Shown: positions 35,846 through 45,359 of the stretch, one piece after another
Layout of the letters: each line of letters starts with the position of its first letter
Numbering within the stretch: position 1 is the first letter of the stretch
From: Sipunculus nudus
Taxonomy: Eukaryota > Annelida > Sipuncula > Golfingiida > Sipunculidae
DNA length: 64,000 nt
Assembly (NCBI GenBank): GCA_026874595.1
Contig: CM049314.1
Location: forward strand, 73,488,300-73,552,299
Direction: 5' to 3'
Made by a program: the position numbers and the translations under genes
The notes under the pieces: generated by a model
Told to the model about the DNA's origin: nothing
Database searches by the model: none
Seen by the model: only the letters and a program-made list of their open reading frames with translations

Positions 35846-38800
35846 TTTATTAATAACCAGTACACGTCCAATAATTAGCAAAAATGCTACTTGTACAATT
35901 CAATTAAAATAAATGTTTCAAATAAATATGCACACAATTTCAAACTATATTAAAAACTTCTAATATATCATGTGTGTACTGAAATATTTTCCTGTAGAAT
36001 GTTGAAATGTTAATGAGTGAAATTATACTGAAATATTTTCCTGTAGAATGTTGTAATGTTAATAAAGTAGATTATTTTTATCATGGCTTTGAACTTGATA
36101 CAATAATAACCTGCCTTATATAAAATTGTTATTGATTATTACACTCTATACAAGTTTGTGCAGGATTTTGTTGCTTTGAGCAGGATTTACATGTAACATT
36201 GTGTATAATTTTTTGCAAATTATGTTGTTGATTAGGGCTGTGTATTGCATCACAAACCAATACACAATACAGGATAGCAATATGCAAATCAGTTTTCTAA
36301 CCTTTTGCCCTGTAAAATTCATCAAAAGGAAAAACGTACCCCCTGCAGGTTAATTAATAAGTATATTCATATTTGGCAAGGCAGACCAGGACAATGTCCA
36401 GGACCTCCCTACTCCAGACTAGAATCAAGGGACTACCAGTTTTTACCTTGTTACACTGAGGACACAGCAAAAACAGAATTTTAGATCAAGTTCCTTCCAG
36501 TCAGATATGTTTTAATTTATTCTTTGCTATTTTAAATGCTTTAGATTTCTGAACCAGCGATATTTTTGCTCCGATTTTATGCTCAGATTGATTCTGACAT
36601 TTGTTACAGCCCTTTTGTTGATTATAACTTTTTAATACAATACCATGCATTTCACTGATATATTTTGAGGTTTTATTTTGAGCAATATTATACATATAGA
36701 TATTATATTTAAAACTAGAACGTGGGCAATGGACAAGCAAATTTCAATCTGTTATATCTAAATACTAATGAGATTTTCACCAAAAACAGACATATTGATG
36801 GATGCAAGATAAATCTATTTGAAGGTGGCCCAATCACCCGATTATACAAGATATACCAATCCCAGATCTATGGACTGGCAAACTTTCAGGTCGATACATA
36901 AAACCATTCCTCAGGTAAATGCCTGAATCTTTTCTACAAATATGTGATAATAGGTCTGTCTTGTGTACAAGAAATCTACCCAAGATGGATGATGCAAAAT
37001 TTCAGGCTGATACAACACATCACTCCTGTGAAAAAGACAAATATATTCTATGAAAACAATGGTAAGTGGCACCACCTTTCTGGTCTACAACAAAGCTATT
37101 CAAGACAGATCAACGTGCAAAATTTCAGGCTGATACATCCATCCACTACTGAGATATGTGCCATTTCTACCAAACACAATTTATGGGTGAATGCTACCCA
37201 AAAACGATTGTAGGTGGTGCCACCAGACTTATACATGTACAAGATCAAGGTATTTAAGATCTATCAACATGCAAAATACCTGGTTGATTCATCAATACAT
37301 TACTGAGCTAAACGCTTAGATGTATTCTAGGAAAACCTGATTATAGGTGGCGCCACCTGTCAGGTGTAACATAAATCTATCTATGATGCACTGACATGGC
37401 CAATTTCAAGTGGATTCATTGAACACCCCTATGAGAGGAGTGATTTTGACCCAAAGCAAACACATGGATGAATGCCATGCGAAAAAACTGCAAATGCGCC
37501 ATAACTCTTGAGTATGAGATGGTGGTACCCAAGATCTAAATGACATGCATAATTCAGGCAAATACGGCTAACCACTCATGAGAAAAGGGCACCAATGTAT
37601 TCTACGAAAACAGGTAGGTAGGTGGCTCCACCTGTATGGTTTACAAGAAAATTCTCCATGAAGAATGGACATGCAAAATTTCAGACAAATACATTGAACC
37701 ACTCCTTAGATAAGAGCAATTTAACCCAAAGCAAATGAATAGATAAGGCAACACAAAACTAACTCTAAATGGTGCCACCAGTCTTTGGTACAACATGTAT
37801 GTATCCAAGTTGAAGATGTGCAAAATTTCACACAATACATTTATCCACTTAGGAGATATTGCCTATAATCAAGATAAAAAGATGCGCAGATGGACACCAT
37901 GCAAAATAAAGTGTAGGTGGTGCCACTAATCCTTGTTAGGCTCCAGTTCACATATGACCCGATAATTATGCTGGTTTTCAAAAAAGCTCCGTCTAGGGGT
38001 CTCCAGTTCTCCAGAAATGAATGCAGCAGTGTTGGAACTTGGCTGAAAAGAAAATATCCACAAAACTCTGTTTTGTTGGATACCATTATGGATCTTATAT
38101 TTTAATGGTAAATGTGTGAGGGTGAGGTTAATCCCCAGCTTAATCAATATGAAGCCTAACATGGCATGCATTTTCACAATGTCCTTTCTTCAGTAAAAGG
38201 TTATAAAAGGTGGTATTTAAGGCCATTCATGAATCAGAGGGATGGCTGTGCCCCTAACGCAGCAGTTATTTTACACAATTTTTTTTGGCATGAGGCCAAG
38301 ATTAGACCAATGAGAGCGGGTGTTGCATGTTTAAAATTTGCTGCTGGATTCACAATGTGATACCCTGTTCTAATTGGTCTGATGACAATTCTTTTATCTA
38401 TACCCTGGAGGTGTGACCCAGAAGACCTTGTTATACACAGCAGCTGTTAAAACAAAAAGATCTGGGATGACTTCAATATAGGGAGGATGGGGGTATATAT
38501 CACCCCCTCCACGATGGTGGTCAATGTTATCTTCCTAACCCCCCCCCCCCCCATTCAGAAAATAATATTTATATATTGCAAATGAAATATATTAATAAAC
38601 AGAATTATAGACTTTAGTTCCATTTATGGTTTACTATGAAACATCTTAACCTGGCTAAGAATAAACTTATACTGGAAACATAATACCTCATTTCTAAAAC
38701 CTTATACGTAATTGTATCATATTTGAAATGTGAAGAAGTATATATTTTAAAAATGTGTAATACTAAAAAGGGATATATGTGTGTGTTTGGGTGGTCTGTG

Positions 38801-41800
38801 GCTGTCTGCTGGTCATCCCCCTCACACTGGAAGATTAACTGACGCTACTGCTAATGCATGAGGCGAGTAAGAGATGGCTGGACCCAGACACTGGTCAGAT
38901 GGGTGGTCTTGTGGGAGACTGTGCCCTGTAGACATTATTTAAATTTGAATCCTTAATTGATGAGAAGTCAATACACACGGAAAATTTTTAATCAAAAGGA
39001 CCGAAGGCCAATGTGGGTTTGGGTGTGGTCAAAAAGGGTTATTCAGCTCTAAACTTTGCTGATCCATGTCCCAATGCAACCAAACTTTCTCCTCAGACAC
39101 TCACTTGGATGCTGTCCTCTGAGTACTTTTATGGGACATCCCTGTGACCTTATCAAATCCTCATGGGTTATTTCTCCCGATTTCTTGAAACTGCTCTTGG
39201 AGGCTGTCAATTTGTGTACACATCAAAACCCAGATGTCACATTTAACATATCAAATTATTGGTTTAACACTAGTTATGAGTAACTTTTCATATTTAAATA
39301 TGTGTGATTATTCATTAACTGTTTTAACAATATGAACCGATCCTCTGCTGCCATACACAGACTGCGCGGGCACTGTGTTGCTTGTTGCTCTTTCTTGCTG
39401 TTAATAAACATCTGAGTTAAGGTCTGCAGGATTTTACTATTAAAAAAAATAAAAGGGTGAAAAACAATGACTTAATCTGATTTTGAAGCCAGCTCAACAA
39501 CCAGATCTAGATCTTAAATTTAAATATCAAATCAAATTATTCAAGCCAAGACTGATTAAAGGCATAAATTTTATAAAAAAAAATGCAAGAATCCATACTT
39601 GACAGCATCTTAGTGTATACAACACAGTTGCAACAGAAAGATCTTAATGGATGCCAAAAACATCATCTGTATTTTTATTTCATAATTATTAATAATTTAT
39701 ATTTATATTATATTTTAATAAATAATATTAATAATTTACACTATGGTATTTCGATAAAAGTCAGTTCTTAAGGAATTTTGCTTTTTTGCAGGTTTATGAA
39801 AACCTCTTTTTTAAATATATGGAGAGCACACCTAGACTCAGCCATCAGGTCATGACCTGTCTGGGTATATATATATATAGATTTCCACTGGCTTTGTTAA
39901 CTTTAAATCAACAATTTATTTCTTTTCTTGAAAGTGCACCAGCATCTGTTTTGATGTTAATCCTTCTTGAACAAAATTGCCAATAAACCTGACTGCCTGG
40001 GTCCATGTTGAGCTGAGCATTTCTTCCAAATAACTGACAGGATTCTGCGATACTGTTGGTTCAGTTTCTTGAAAATCCCCTGGTGTCCAAAATTGCTACA
40101 CTAGTTGTTCATGTTCCCCATGAAAGGCCAAGAGTTGTACCTGATCACCAGCTTGGTAAACATTGCCAACATGAGCAATGGCTAAAACATAAGAAAAATG
40201 GCACAGCTCTGTCATATATAGAAACTGGACTTTGTGAAAGGCAACTTTGCTGGAGCGAGCTTGGAGCTCGACTGTGTAACAAGTTGCTTTCTGATCGTCT
40301 TGCTGTTAATCAATGTTTCATTTCAGTCCTGAATGACCTCCTTTGAAGATAATGACCCTGGCTTACAGTGCAGTTATTCTTCATGTGTGAGGATGTGGAC
40401 ATGGTCCAAAAAAGTGTTATTCCAGTCTTCACATCTCCTTTTGCCATCAAACACTCTCCACAGACGGATTCTTGCCTGGGCGTTCTTTCCTCAAGGTACT
40501 TTTGAATCACATCCCTGTGCCCATATCGGATGCAAACAGGTTGATTTCTTCATGTTTCTCAATTCTGCTCACAGGCCCTCCATTTTGTGTACACACTAAA
40601 GCCAAGATGTCACAGGTCATGTTGAATATATGGATGTGCCGCTAGTGTGCTAAAATGATAGATTAAAAGCATAACCACAAAAGTCATGCTTAGATGAGCT
40701 AGTTCCTCCACTGCAAAATACAGTCACATTCTAATGCATTCTTGATGGATATCTTGCCTATCGGTTTGTATAAAGGTAGTCCTTGCTTTGGTTTTTGTAT
40801 TTGCTCTTGGCTGGATCAAAACTGAAGAAACATGACCTGTTTCATGTTTTGACTCTGGATAAGTCTGATAGTGATAAGAAATGTCTCCCTGGGCTGGGTA
40901 TTTTAATTTACAATGTTTGCAAACTGCATTGCAAATGGCTATAAATTATATATGAAAGTTAAGTCTGCAGAGAAGACTGCCCTGCCAAAAACACAGTAAG
41001 GCTTCCTGTAATCAAATAAAATGTTGATTCCACCATCTCCGGGCCTACTTGTTGGAGACTAATGACAGAGTAGTGACATCCGTAGCGTTGTAGCCTTAAT
41101 CACCTTGTCATATACTAAAGAAGGCTAGGTCTGGTTTCCGTCCTCTTTTCTCTCCATGCTTCAGTCACCGACTCACTGTGTTAAAATGTGCAGCTAACAC
41201 TGCACAGGCTGGAAGCCTGGAACTGAACACTGATAGCCCATTTTGCACAGATAATCAGACCTCTGAAACTGTATATTATATTGTATTGAATGTAAACAGT
41301 GAATCTGCATTTTATATTTTATTATTAAATTTTAATTTATATTAATTTGACCATTTCAGCAAATATATATGTGTGTGTGTGTGTGGACTATGGACAAAGA
41401 GGGAGAGAGTGGATGATATATGTATTGGTAGATAGATGGGAGTATTACAATTTAATCAAGAAACCTATTTAGTCATTACTTCATATATGTCAAAGACTGT
41501 TTATATTATTTTCAGATGTTATTATTATCTCACGCTATTTCAACAGGATAAAATAGATTGTGCCGGTTATAGAGGGGAAAATATTTTGAATTTACAAATT
41601 ACATCTTCCATCATATAGTGATATGGCCTATAATAGTTGGATGGAGGAGGTGGGTTTCAATAGATCTTGACATAATTTACTTTTTATATTTAACACGTTC
41701 ATAAAGTAATCTTACATTGGTTACATAATAAAACCTAAGCCATATACCAGTAATATTTCCAATCTGATTTTTTTTTCAAGGACTTAAGCTTCAGCTATCG

Positions 41801-42559
41801 ACAAAGAAAGATGACGAGAATGACAGTAACGTGCTTGTAAACATGCATTCCCACAGCGATCGGGGGAGACTGAACACTTCAAGTAAACAATCTATGAGTA
41901 AAATCTGCCACACTGGGGAAATATTGGGATTTCATATTTTCCGGGGGTTGTTTGTCGTGTCTTTTTGCTTTTAGGGTTTTGTGTGGTTCATTTGACAGGT
42001 TTTGTACATCGTGCGAAACAAGAACAACAGGTGTCTCCCTATGTCTGCAGGTCAGAGGTTAGGCTTATGAATATTTATTTCTATCCCACAATGCAGTCAG
42101 AAATGTACCAAGGAAAATGGCGCAGGAGGTACTCTGGTGCTGTTGACCTGCGATTTTTCCACAATTTCACCAAGACAGAGCGTGGATACGCTGACTTCAC
42201 TCCCACAGAAACCAACCTGGAGACGCCAAGGGCTGTCACAGGCTATAATATTTCTGATATCGCGGGATTTTGCCTAATAAACACTACCTTCACGTTGGCC
42301 GGTGGGTCTTCGAACGTCAACAACATGTAGCGATCCCATCTGCTGCTCGGATCTCGGCTCCGAATCTGAAATAAAATCCATTTTTCAAAGTCTGCCCAAT
42401 CCTTAAAGATTTAAATCGTCGAAACAATAAAGATTTGTCAGCGTTTACCTTCATAAAATTCTCTACCGCGCCCTTGGAAATGTCAAGTGAGGTTGTTCCT
42501 GAATACGTGCGTTGATTCATAGACGCACTGGTGTCTACGAGAAAAACTATGATTGTCAT
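19486..42559 (-). CDS. INTS6: Integrator complex subunit 6 (INTS6/DICE1 family), complete, 20 coding exons, 907 aa
   Basis: INTS6 is a nuclear subunit of Integrator, the metazoan complex that cleaves snRNA 3' ends and attenuates promoter-proximal Pol II; in studied animals INTS6 ties PP2A to Integrator, and its C-terminus can bind INTS3 of the SOSS complex. Exons in transcript order, as + coordinates: 42449-42559, 42288-42365, 33521-33670, 32910-32999, 32321-32504, 31328-31462, 30724-30762, 29408-29631, 28948-29100, 28244-28376, 27441-27535, 26850-26960, 26207-26286, 25630-25788, 24643-24746, 22446-22582, 21581-21710, 20937-21062, 20231-20503, 19486-19697. They total 2,724 nt with all phases agreeing and GT-AG introns throughout. 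The N-terminal von Willebrand A domain (about 1-225) opens MTIIVFLVDTSASMNQR, with an intact DxSxS MIDAS (D9, S11, S13). The middle has the conserved KYELEPSPLTQFILERR, GYLKAST and MPYNYPVLLPLL; the end carries the INTS6/SAGE1/DDX26B-type C-terminal domain (KKPGRKYDNLFQHL to FKRRTLIQML). Length is close to vertebrate INTS6 (~890). It looks functional. Confidence 0.95.
20231..20503 (-). CDS. INTS6: INTS6 exon 19 (residues 747-838)
   Basis: An acidic segment (DVWLSDQEEGSDNEMVIDET), then a conserved start of the C-terminal domain: EHNAQLKRMIIRELKKPGR. Its 3' splice site is next to a 28-bp minisatellite. Donor AGAA|GTGAGT. Confidence 0.93.
20514..20712. repeat. 28-bp minisatellite, about 7 copies, in INTS6 intron 18
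   Basis: Units of the type AAGTCAATGAATATGCAAAT + ATAACATC repeat about seven times with few changes. The array starts ~11 bp upstream of the exon 19 acceptor, as read on the minus strand. Confidence 0.92.
20937..21062 (-). CDS. INTS6: INTS6 exon 18 (residues 705-747)
   Basis: Proline-rich linker including PLPKDFPVRRPITPPADAV and KTEQPP. Supported by an in-phase AAG acceptor and GTGAGA donor and by fit with its neighbours; the sequence itself is not conserved. Confidence 0.82.
21581..21710 (-). CDS. INTS6: INTS6 exon 17 (residues 662-705)
   Basis: Encodes NLMIDEADEAMPGENTKQKR, then a Ser/Pro-rich, basic stretch (SSSISSSDSPPGSPGPRKRK). MIDEADE is conserved; the rest looks disordered with a nuclear-localisation-like cluster. 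Confidence 0.92.
21820..22100 (-). mobile_element. tRNA-derived SINE in INTS6 intron 16
   Basis: On the minus strand CAGGCTTCTGTGGCTCAGGA begins a tRNA-like head with an A-box-like TGGCTCAGGAG, then GAGTTTGAATCTC as a B box, followed by ~200 bp of non-tRNA body including GGGGAGACTGTGCCCCACAG. Only traces of similar body sequence (GGGAGACTGTGCCC) recur near 38910. Confidence 0.65.
22446..22582 (-). CDS. INTS6: INTS6 exon 16 (residues 616-661)
   Basis: Read in the correct frame it encodes QRHSVPVQQMGNYQEVLKRL, PQPLRELETQPARLHTFGNP and FKVNK, matching VP-QMGNYQEYLK and RLHTFGNPFK of the family. A 123-codon minus-strand frame over the same bases is in a wrong frame and ignores the splice sites. 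Confidence 0.94.
22850..24642. repeat. INTS6 intron 15 with two tandem-repeat families
   Basis: 23200-23860 holds ~140-300-bp diverged units with GGTGGAGCCACC (about 23370) and related cores; 23880-24560 holds two ~315-bp units (CAAAAACAAGAAAAGGA-type wording at 23920 and 24250), the second with GGTGACGCCACC. Short ORFs over these are repeat shadows. A C run is at 23187-23197. Confidence 0.65.
24643..24746 (-). CDS. INTS6: INTS6 exon 15 (residues 581-616)
   Basis: Encodes NPYDIPRRSLLDQVRRMRAN and FLLSTTGMIRLQDE, matching the conserved YDIPRR-LLD motif. Confidence 0.94.
25630..25788 (-). CDS. INTS6: INTS6 exon 14 (residues 528-581)
   Basis: Encodes SQTSIIQHKDFHQILEHLGH, DLSSMSHLKQELNEYNTFTL and AVPDKNIKPQVF. 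The KDFHQIL and DKNIKPQVFRNPYD positions align with the vertebrate protein across the next junction. Confidence 0.92.
26207..26286 (-). CDS. INTS6: INTS6 exon 13 (residues 502-528)
   Basis: Encodes AKNEHERLIQSVGQKASVQE and GIKVTA. Ends with two bases of an arginine codon. Confidence 0.92.
26850..26960 (-). CDS. INTS6: INTS6 exon 12 (residues 465-501)
   Basis: Encodes PLKRALARIGIHNLVPDNME, then SCLSYSVISYLKKLKNQ; the LSYSVISYLKKL stretch is a hallmark of INTS6. Phase 0 at both ends. Confidence 0.95.
27072..27285 (+). repeat. Three-copy dispersed repeat, copy 1
   Basis: Shares with 39025-39262 and 40390-40640 the order: GTGGTCCAAA..., AACTTTGC..CATGTCC, a Cys/Pro-rich middle, GGTTGATTTCT, TTTCTTGAAACTGCT, ATTTTGTG.ACACACTAAA and CCCAGATGTCACAGGT. 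It lies in INTS6 intron 11. Confidence 0.7.
27441..27535 (-). CDS. INTS6: INTS6 exon 11 (residues 433-464)
   Basis: Encodes ELMKVHKLKATQKWRQQFDN and YLKTMPVYYAT. Donor ACA|GTAAGT. Confidence 0.94.
28244..28376 (-). CDS. INTS6: INTS6 exon 10 (residues 389-433)
   Basis: Encodes VFVGNSAKYSDIGHAFGYLK, ASTNLQAVNLFVMPYNYPVL and LPLL. Ends one base into a split codon. Confidence 0.95.
28948..29100 (-). CDS. INTS6: INTS6 exon 9 (residues 338-388)
   Basis: Encodes PPRNAHPVVKFTCTPCEPMV, then IENLPFDKYELEPSPLTQFI and LERRQPGVAWQ. Almost every conserved INTS6 position is kept. Phase 0 at both ends. Confidence 0.95.
29408..29631 (-). CDS. INTS6: INTS6 exon 8 (residues 263-337)
   Basis: A variable first part, then HNCRKLILVPRSAQKGYSVG and HWPIPEAFWPDPNSPTL, matching the conserved HWP-PE-FWPD-NSPTL block of INTS6. 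Ends in phase 0. Confidence 0.93.
30128..30590 (-). mobile_element. tRNA-derived SINE, one full and one partial tandem copy, in INTS6 intron 7
   Basis: On the minus strand TAGCGAAGTGG (30225-30215) is a textbook Pol III A box and GGTTCAAATCC (30182-30172) a textbook B box at tRNA spacing. A second copy has the same boxes at 30530-30520 and 30487-30475. The shared ~145-bp block includes TGAAGACAAATTGTTC and TTTATGTCACCCCATAACA; the copies start ~304 bp apart. The tRNA-like head is embedded in repeat sequence, so this is a SINE rather than tRNA genes. Confidence 0.78.
30724..30762 (-). CDS. INTS6: INTS6 exon 7, 39-nt microexon (residues 250-263)
   Basis: A 39-nt block between a TTTCAG acceptor and AAAG|GTATGT donor encodes VRNAEGDQNGSK and keeps frame both when used and when skipped. 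This linker is divergent in the family, so only the splice sites and phase support it. Confidence 0.65.
31328..31462 (-). CDS. INTS6: INTS6 exon 6 (residues 205-250)
   Basis: Encodes RSYCITSQRILSACLESLVQ and KVQYGVVVNFEKIGPDPP, the end of the vWA region. Donor GAAA|GTGAGT, leaving one base. Confidence 0.94.
32321..32504 (-). CDS. INTS6: INTS6 exon 5 (residues 144-205)
   Basis: Encodes LNLPMNQAVPGSELTKEPFR, WDQRLFSLVLRLPA and the family-specific SPIDVMCEVTGG. Ends with one base of the split glycine codon. Confidence 0.95.
32910..32999 (-). CDS. INTS6: INTS6 exon 4 (residues 114-143)
   Basis: Encodes GRCPFYLEPAMIICITDGQR and LTTSSGIQTE. ITDG is the vWA strand/loop that completes the metal site. 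Phase 0 at both ends. Confidence 0.95.
33521..33670 (-). CDS. INTS6: INTS6 exon 3 (residues 64-113)
   Basis: Encodes AGWKESHATFVSELRNLSAG, GLSSLGPALKHTFDLLNVNR and MQTGIDTYGQ, the most conserved part of the vWA domain. It follows the longest intron and is phase 0 at both ends. Confidence 0.95.
34385..34411. repeat. G homopolymer run (about 27 G)
   Basis: An uninterrupted run of ~27 G in INTS6 intron 2; the exact length is uncertain in any assembly. Confidence 0.9.
34688..35787. mobile_element. Fold-back element with long inverted repeats, inserted in (TA)n
   Basis: The left arm (34688-34775) begins GTCGAGGCCCAGATC; the right arm read on the minus strand (35787-~35700) begins GTCAAGGCCCAGATC. 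They stay alignable for ~85 bp through CTGGACCAATCG, GATTTGG and GGCCTAAACCCC. The right arm continues into a GATC-rich minisatellite to ~35455. Both outer ends abut (TA)n. Between the arms is AT-rich filler with another (TA)n run (35300-35328). No transposase is seen. Confidence 0.7.
35455..35787. repeat. GATC-rich minisatellite of the fold-back element
   Basis: Short irregular units of TGGTCCAGACCAGATC, CGATCGGGATTTGGTC and GGCCTAAACCCC repeat and invert within the stretch. The minus-strand ORF across it is a low-complexity artefact. Confidence 0.8.
35787..35844. repeat. (TA)n microsatellite
   Basis: About 28 TA units flanking the right end of the fold-back element. Confidence 0.95.
36780..38100. 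repeat. Array of ~140-bp monomers with a conserved right end, in INTS6 intron 2
   Basis: Monomers carry GGTGG-x-CCACC cores near 37070, 37213, 37346 (perfect GGTGGCGCCACC), 37620, 37770 and 37918, spaced 132-148 bp apart except for one double step. Shared wording includes CATGCAAAATTTCAGGCTGA, CCACTCCTGAGATATG and AAAGCAAACAC. From ~37930 the sequence matches the end of the array at 45380-46045. Only fragments of ORFs are present, with no coding signal. Confidence 0.75.
38101..39024. other. INTS6 intron 2 sequence, no gene
   Basis: A C run at 38539-38552, and a stretch near 38800-38940 resembling the body of the SINE at 21820-22100. Nothing else is recognised. Confidence 0.4.
39025..39262 (+). 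repeat. Three-copy dispersed repeat, copy 2
   Basis: Contains AACTTTGCTGATCCATGTCC, TTTCTTGAAACTGCTCTTGG, and AAAACCCAGATGTCAC. It is in INTS6 intron 2, in the same orientation as the other copies. Confidence 0.7.
40390..40640 (+). repeat. Three-copy dispersed repeat, copy 3
   Basis: Contains TGGTCCAAAAAAGTGTTATT, AGGTTGATTTCTTCATG, TTTTGTGTACACACTAAAG and CCAAGATGTCACAGGTCATG. It is in INTS6 intron 2. Confidence 0.7.
42288..42365 (-). CDS. INTS6: INTS6 exon 2 (residues 38-63)
   Basis: Lies only 83 bp after exon 1, then is followed by an 8.6-kb intron. It encodes IRSRDPSSRWDRYMLLTFED and PPANVK, the second vWA strand. A 121-codon plus-strand frame over this place is only its shadow. Confidence 0.95.
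42449..42559 (-). CDS. INTS6: INTS6 exon 1 (residues 1-37)
   Basis: ATG at 42559-42557, chosen because the vWA beta strand TIIVFLVDTSAS starts right after it and no upstream in-frame start is needed. It holds the MIDAS DTSAS. Donor AAG|GTAAAC, phase 0. Confidence 0.95.
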
Positions 42560-42699
42560 AGTTTCTTAAAACCCTCTCGAACAATTTCAGGTCCAAATAT
42601 AGCTATATTATAGGCCCTGAGGGGCCAGGGTGGCCTGAAACCTAACTAGGGTCCCCCTACACTTGCTCTCTCTCGCTGCCCCGCAAAGCAGCTAACACG

Positions 42700-42770
42700 C
42701 CACAACTGCCAGTCACGTGACCCATTCGCCATTGCTCGCTGATTGGTTGGATTGCGTTCCTGGGATCAGC
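42700..42770 (-). promoter_or_regulatory. Candidate INTS6 proximal promoter
   Basis: Upstream of the INTS6 start codon the sequence is less AT-rich than its surroundings. It has a palindromic E-box CACGTG at 42714-42719 and ATTGG at 42742-42746, which is CCAAT on the transcribed strand. There is no obvious TATA box. Placement rests on position and these two motifs only. Confidence 0.35.
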
Positions 42771-43354
42771 CAGTGTATGATATATCAACAGGAAATGAAG
42801 GTGGAACAGAGTCAAGGTATCTGAGGCTTGTGCCTATGTTGCTATGCCTGGATAGATAAAGGGGCGGGCATACCAATAACTAAGGACTGTTATACACATG
42901 TTGATGGAAGCTTAATTCGATTACGTATTCATATATAATGTTGCAGAAAAAAGGTGCCATCACAGCTGGGCAGTCTATAGGCCTATAATGCGACACGAAA
43001 ATTAATATGCGGGTATTTGTGTTGATTCCTGCAATTATCTGCGCATTGAGTACATAATCGTGATTCCAGACATAAACTCACGGAAAGAAACACCGTAAAT
43101 TATTCATAAACAAATAGGCTGATTTTCATTTACCTCTACCTTTTATTCGAACACCCGTAAAATCAAAAGACTGTTGTGATATAATAAATGAATCTTATAT
43201 ACCATTAAATTACATGTTACATGTCCATCACATGTGTAATCAAACAAGATAATAAATATTTATACATGAACATTAGTGTACCGTATTATAATGATGATCG
43301 ATCTCGTCAGTTATGATTACAATAATTATTATTAACATTGCCATTTTGGGAGAA

Positions 43355-43373
43355 ACACACACACACACACACA
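43355..43373. repeat. (CA)n microsatellite
   Basis: About nine CA units. Confidence 0.9.
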
Positions 43374-45359
43374 TTTGTTATACCATAAGCAAAGAAAGCA
43401 ATCAAAATTGCGGGATTGGGTATCATCCATAGGATATCAGTTTTTTTTTTAATTTCATATATATATATATATACGGACATGAAGTTTGATTTTTCATTCA
43501 TTATTTCTTTAATGAATATTCATATATATCATCATTCCATACATTTATGATTCATACAAATCCTACATTATATGGACGCCTTCAAAGAATATTGAACATA
43601 AAACGAGAGTCGAGGTTTGATTTGTATAGTTAATTACCAAATTATGTTAGATACATATTCCACTTAAAGCTCTAGTGTTTTTTTTTTTTTTTTGGGGGGG
43701 GGGTGTTAATTTCTGATGTTTTTTATACTGGTATTTATGAATTTAATCTTTATGAGGATATCACATACAAATTATTTTATTTTTTAATATTTTCTTGGTC
43801 GTGAACATTTATATATTGATGTTTCTGTATTAAAAAATTATACCCATGAACTCTCGACTACACCTACATACTTTGTCACATTTTCAAAAATTTTGTCACA
43901 TTTGAACTGTTTACAGTATATCAGGAAATGGTAATACTTTAGGCATCTGCTGTATTACTAGTACGTACACCCAAAGCATATCCAAGGTAGGGATGGTTTG
44001 GCTATAAAGCCAAATTTATCCCATTTAAGTTGCCCAATTTTGTATATGACATTCAAAAATGTAAGTTCTCATGTTTAAATAGCTTAAACTGCATGGAAAT
44101 AATGTTTATATGTTTTAGAGGTAGATGTAAAAAAAATTCCCACTAAATGACACCTAAACCCATACAGTATCTACGTACGGTACTCTATGTGAGTAGATTA
44201 ATAATAAATCAGTGCTACCCTCAGATCGCATTATAATTTATCATTTAATTAACATATAAAAGAGTAAAAATACATTACTGCCTAAACATTATTGCCAAAA
44301 CACAATATAACTGACTGTTAAATTGGTCCTTTCAACATCCTAGTCTAATTAAACGCTCCGTTTAACCCTCTTTTAATGAATAATTAACGAGAAATACGAC
44401 TACAGCAAGGGAAAACATTAGGGGGGGGGGCGTATACTCTCATCTCCCCTGTGGTATTAACCCTCGCCCCATCTAAAAAAAACTATATAAAAAACCCTGC
44501 CTCCGATTACTTGAATGGTCCTTTCATCATCATATTAGTATATACAGCCCATGTCAACCCTACTCAGCTGACATAGTGTCAAAATTAAAACATTAAACTT
44601 TACACAAGTTGTATAAATAATGAACAAATGCACGAACTATATATAGTACCCTGCAGGTCTTGTATATTTCGGTATAAAAAAACGCATATTTGTAAATGTC
44701 ACTGCCTGCACACATGACTAGCTGTATTAGCGGTAGCACGCTGGGTGCCACTCAAACGTCGATATTCATTTCCTTGGACCCCCTCCCCCCCCTTATCAGT
44801 TATCAAAGAGGCCTGTGAGTCCTGCTGTAATGACTAGGCTTTTATCAGATAAAACAATATAGTTAAAGGAACCGTACGTAATATTTTAAAGAAGTAATTT
44901 CATATATAGGCAGCTTTAAATGTTGCAAGAATTAGTATGTACATGATTCCTGTGACGGACACCAGTGTAACACCTGACATGTGGCTGTGTCAGTAGGCAT
45001 CCTGCAGTCTATCAGAGAAATCTGTATGCATTAATGAACATACACTTATTTCACCATTCAAATCGGGCTGCACATTTCTTAAGAATTGCTGAAGGATGAC
45101 CCATTTTCTTTTTTATTTTAAAATATATGTATACCCATCCGTGCGTCATGGGATACTTGGATACTTAGGCAACTTGATGGAACACATTTAGAAGGTTTTC
45201 ACGTCAGGTGAGATTTCATACCTCTGTGATTTTGCCGAAACCTGTAGTCTCTTGTCGACTGCCATTGCATATTCGAATTAATCTAAACTTTTATGTGAAA
45301 TACGAGGAGGAAACGACAACTTGAAAAGGCTCTCCTGTGATATGTCCCATTTGCCCAAA

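Noticed and set aside
35405-35881. 158-codon minus-strand frame with Tyr-Ile runs and Pro/Asp/Gln-rich repeats
   Set aside because: It is the translation of a (TA)n microsatellite and the fold-back element's minisatellite.
41965-42330. 121-codon plus-strand frame
   Set aside because: It runs antisense over INTS6 exon 2 and its splice sites; the minus strand gives the conserved vWA sequence, and the plus-strand product has no recognisable motif.
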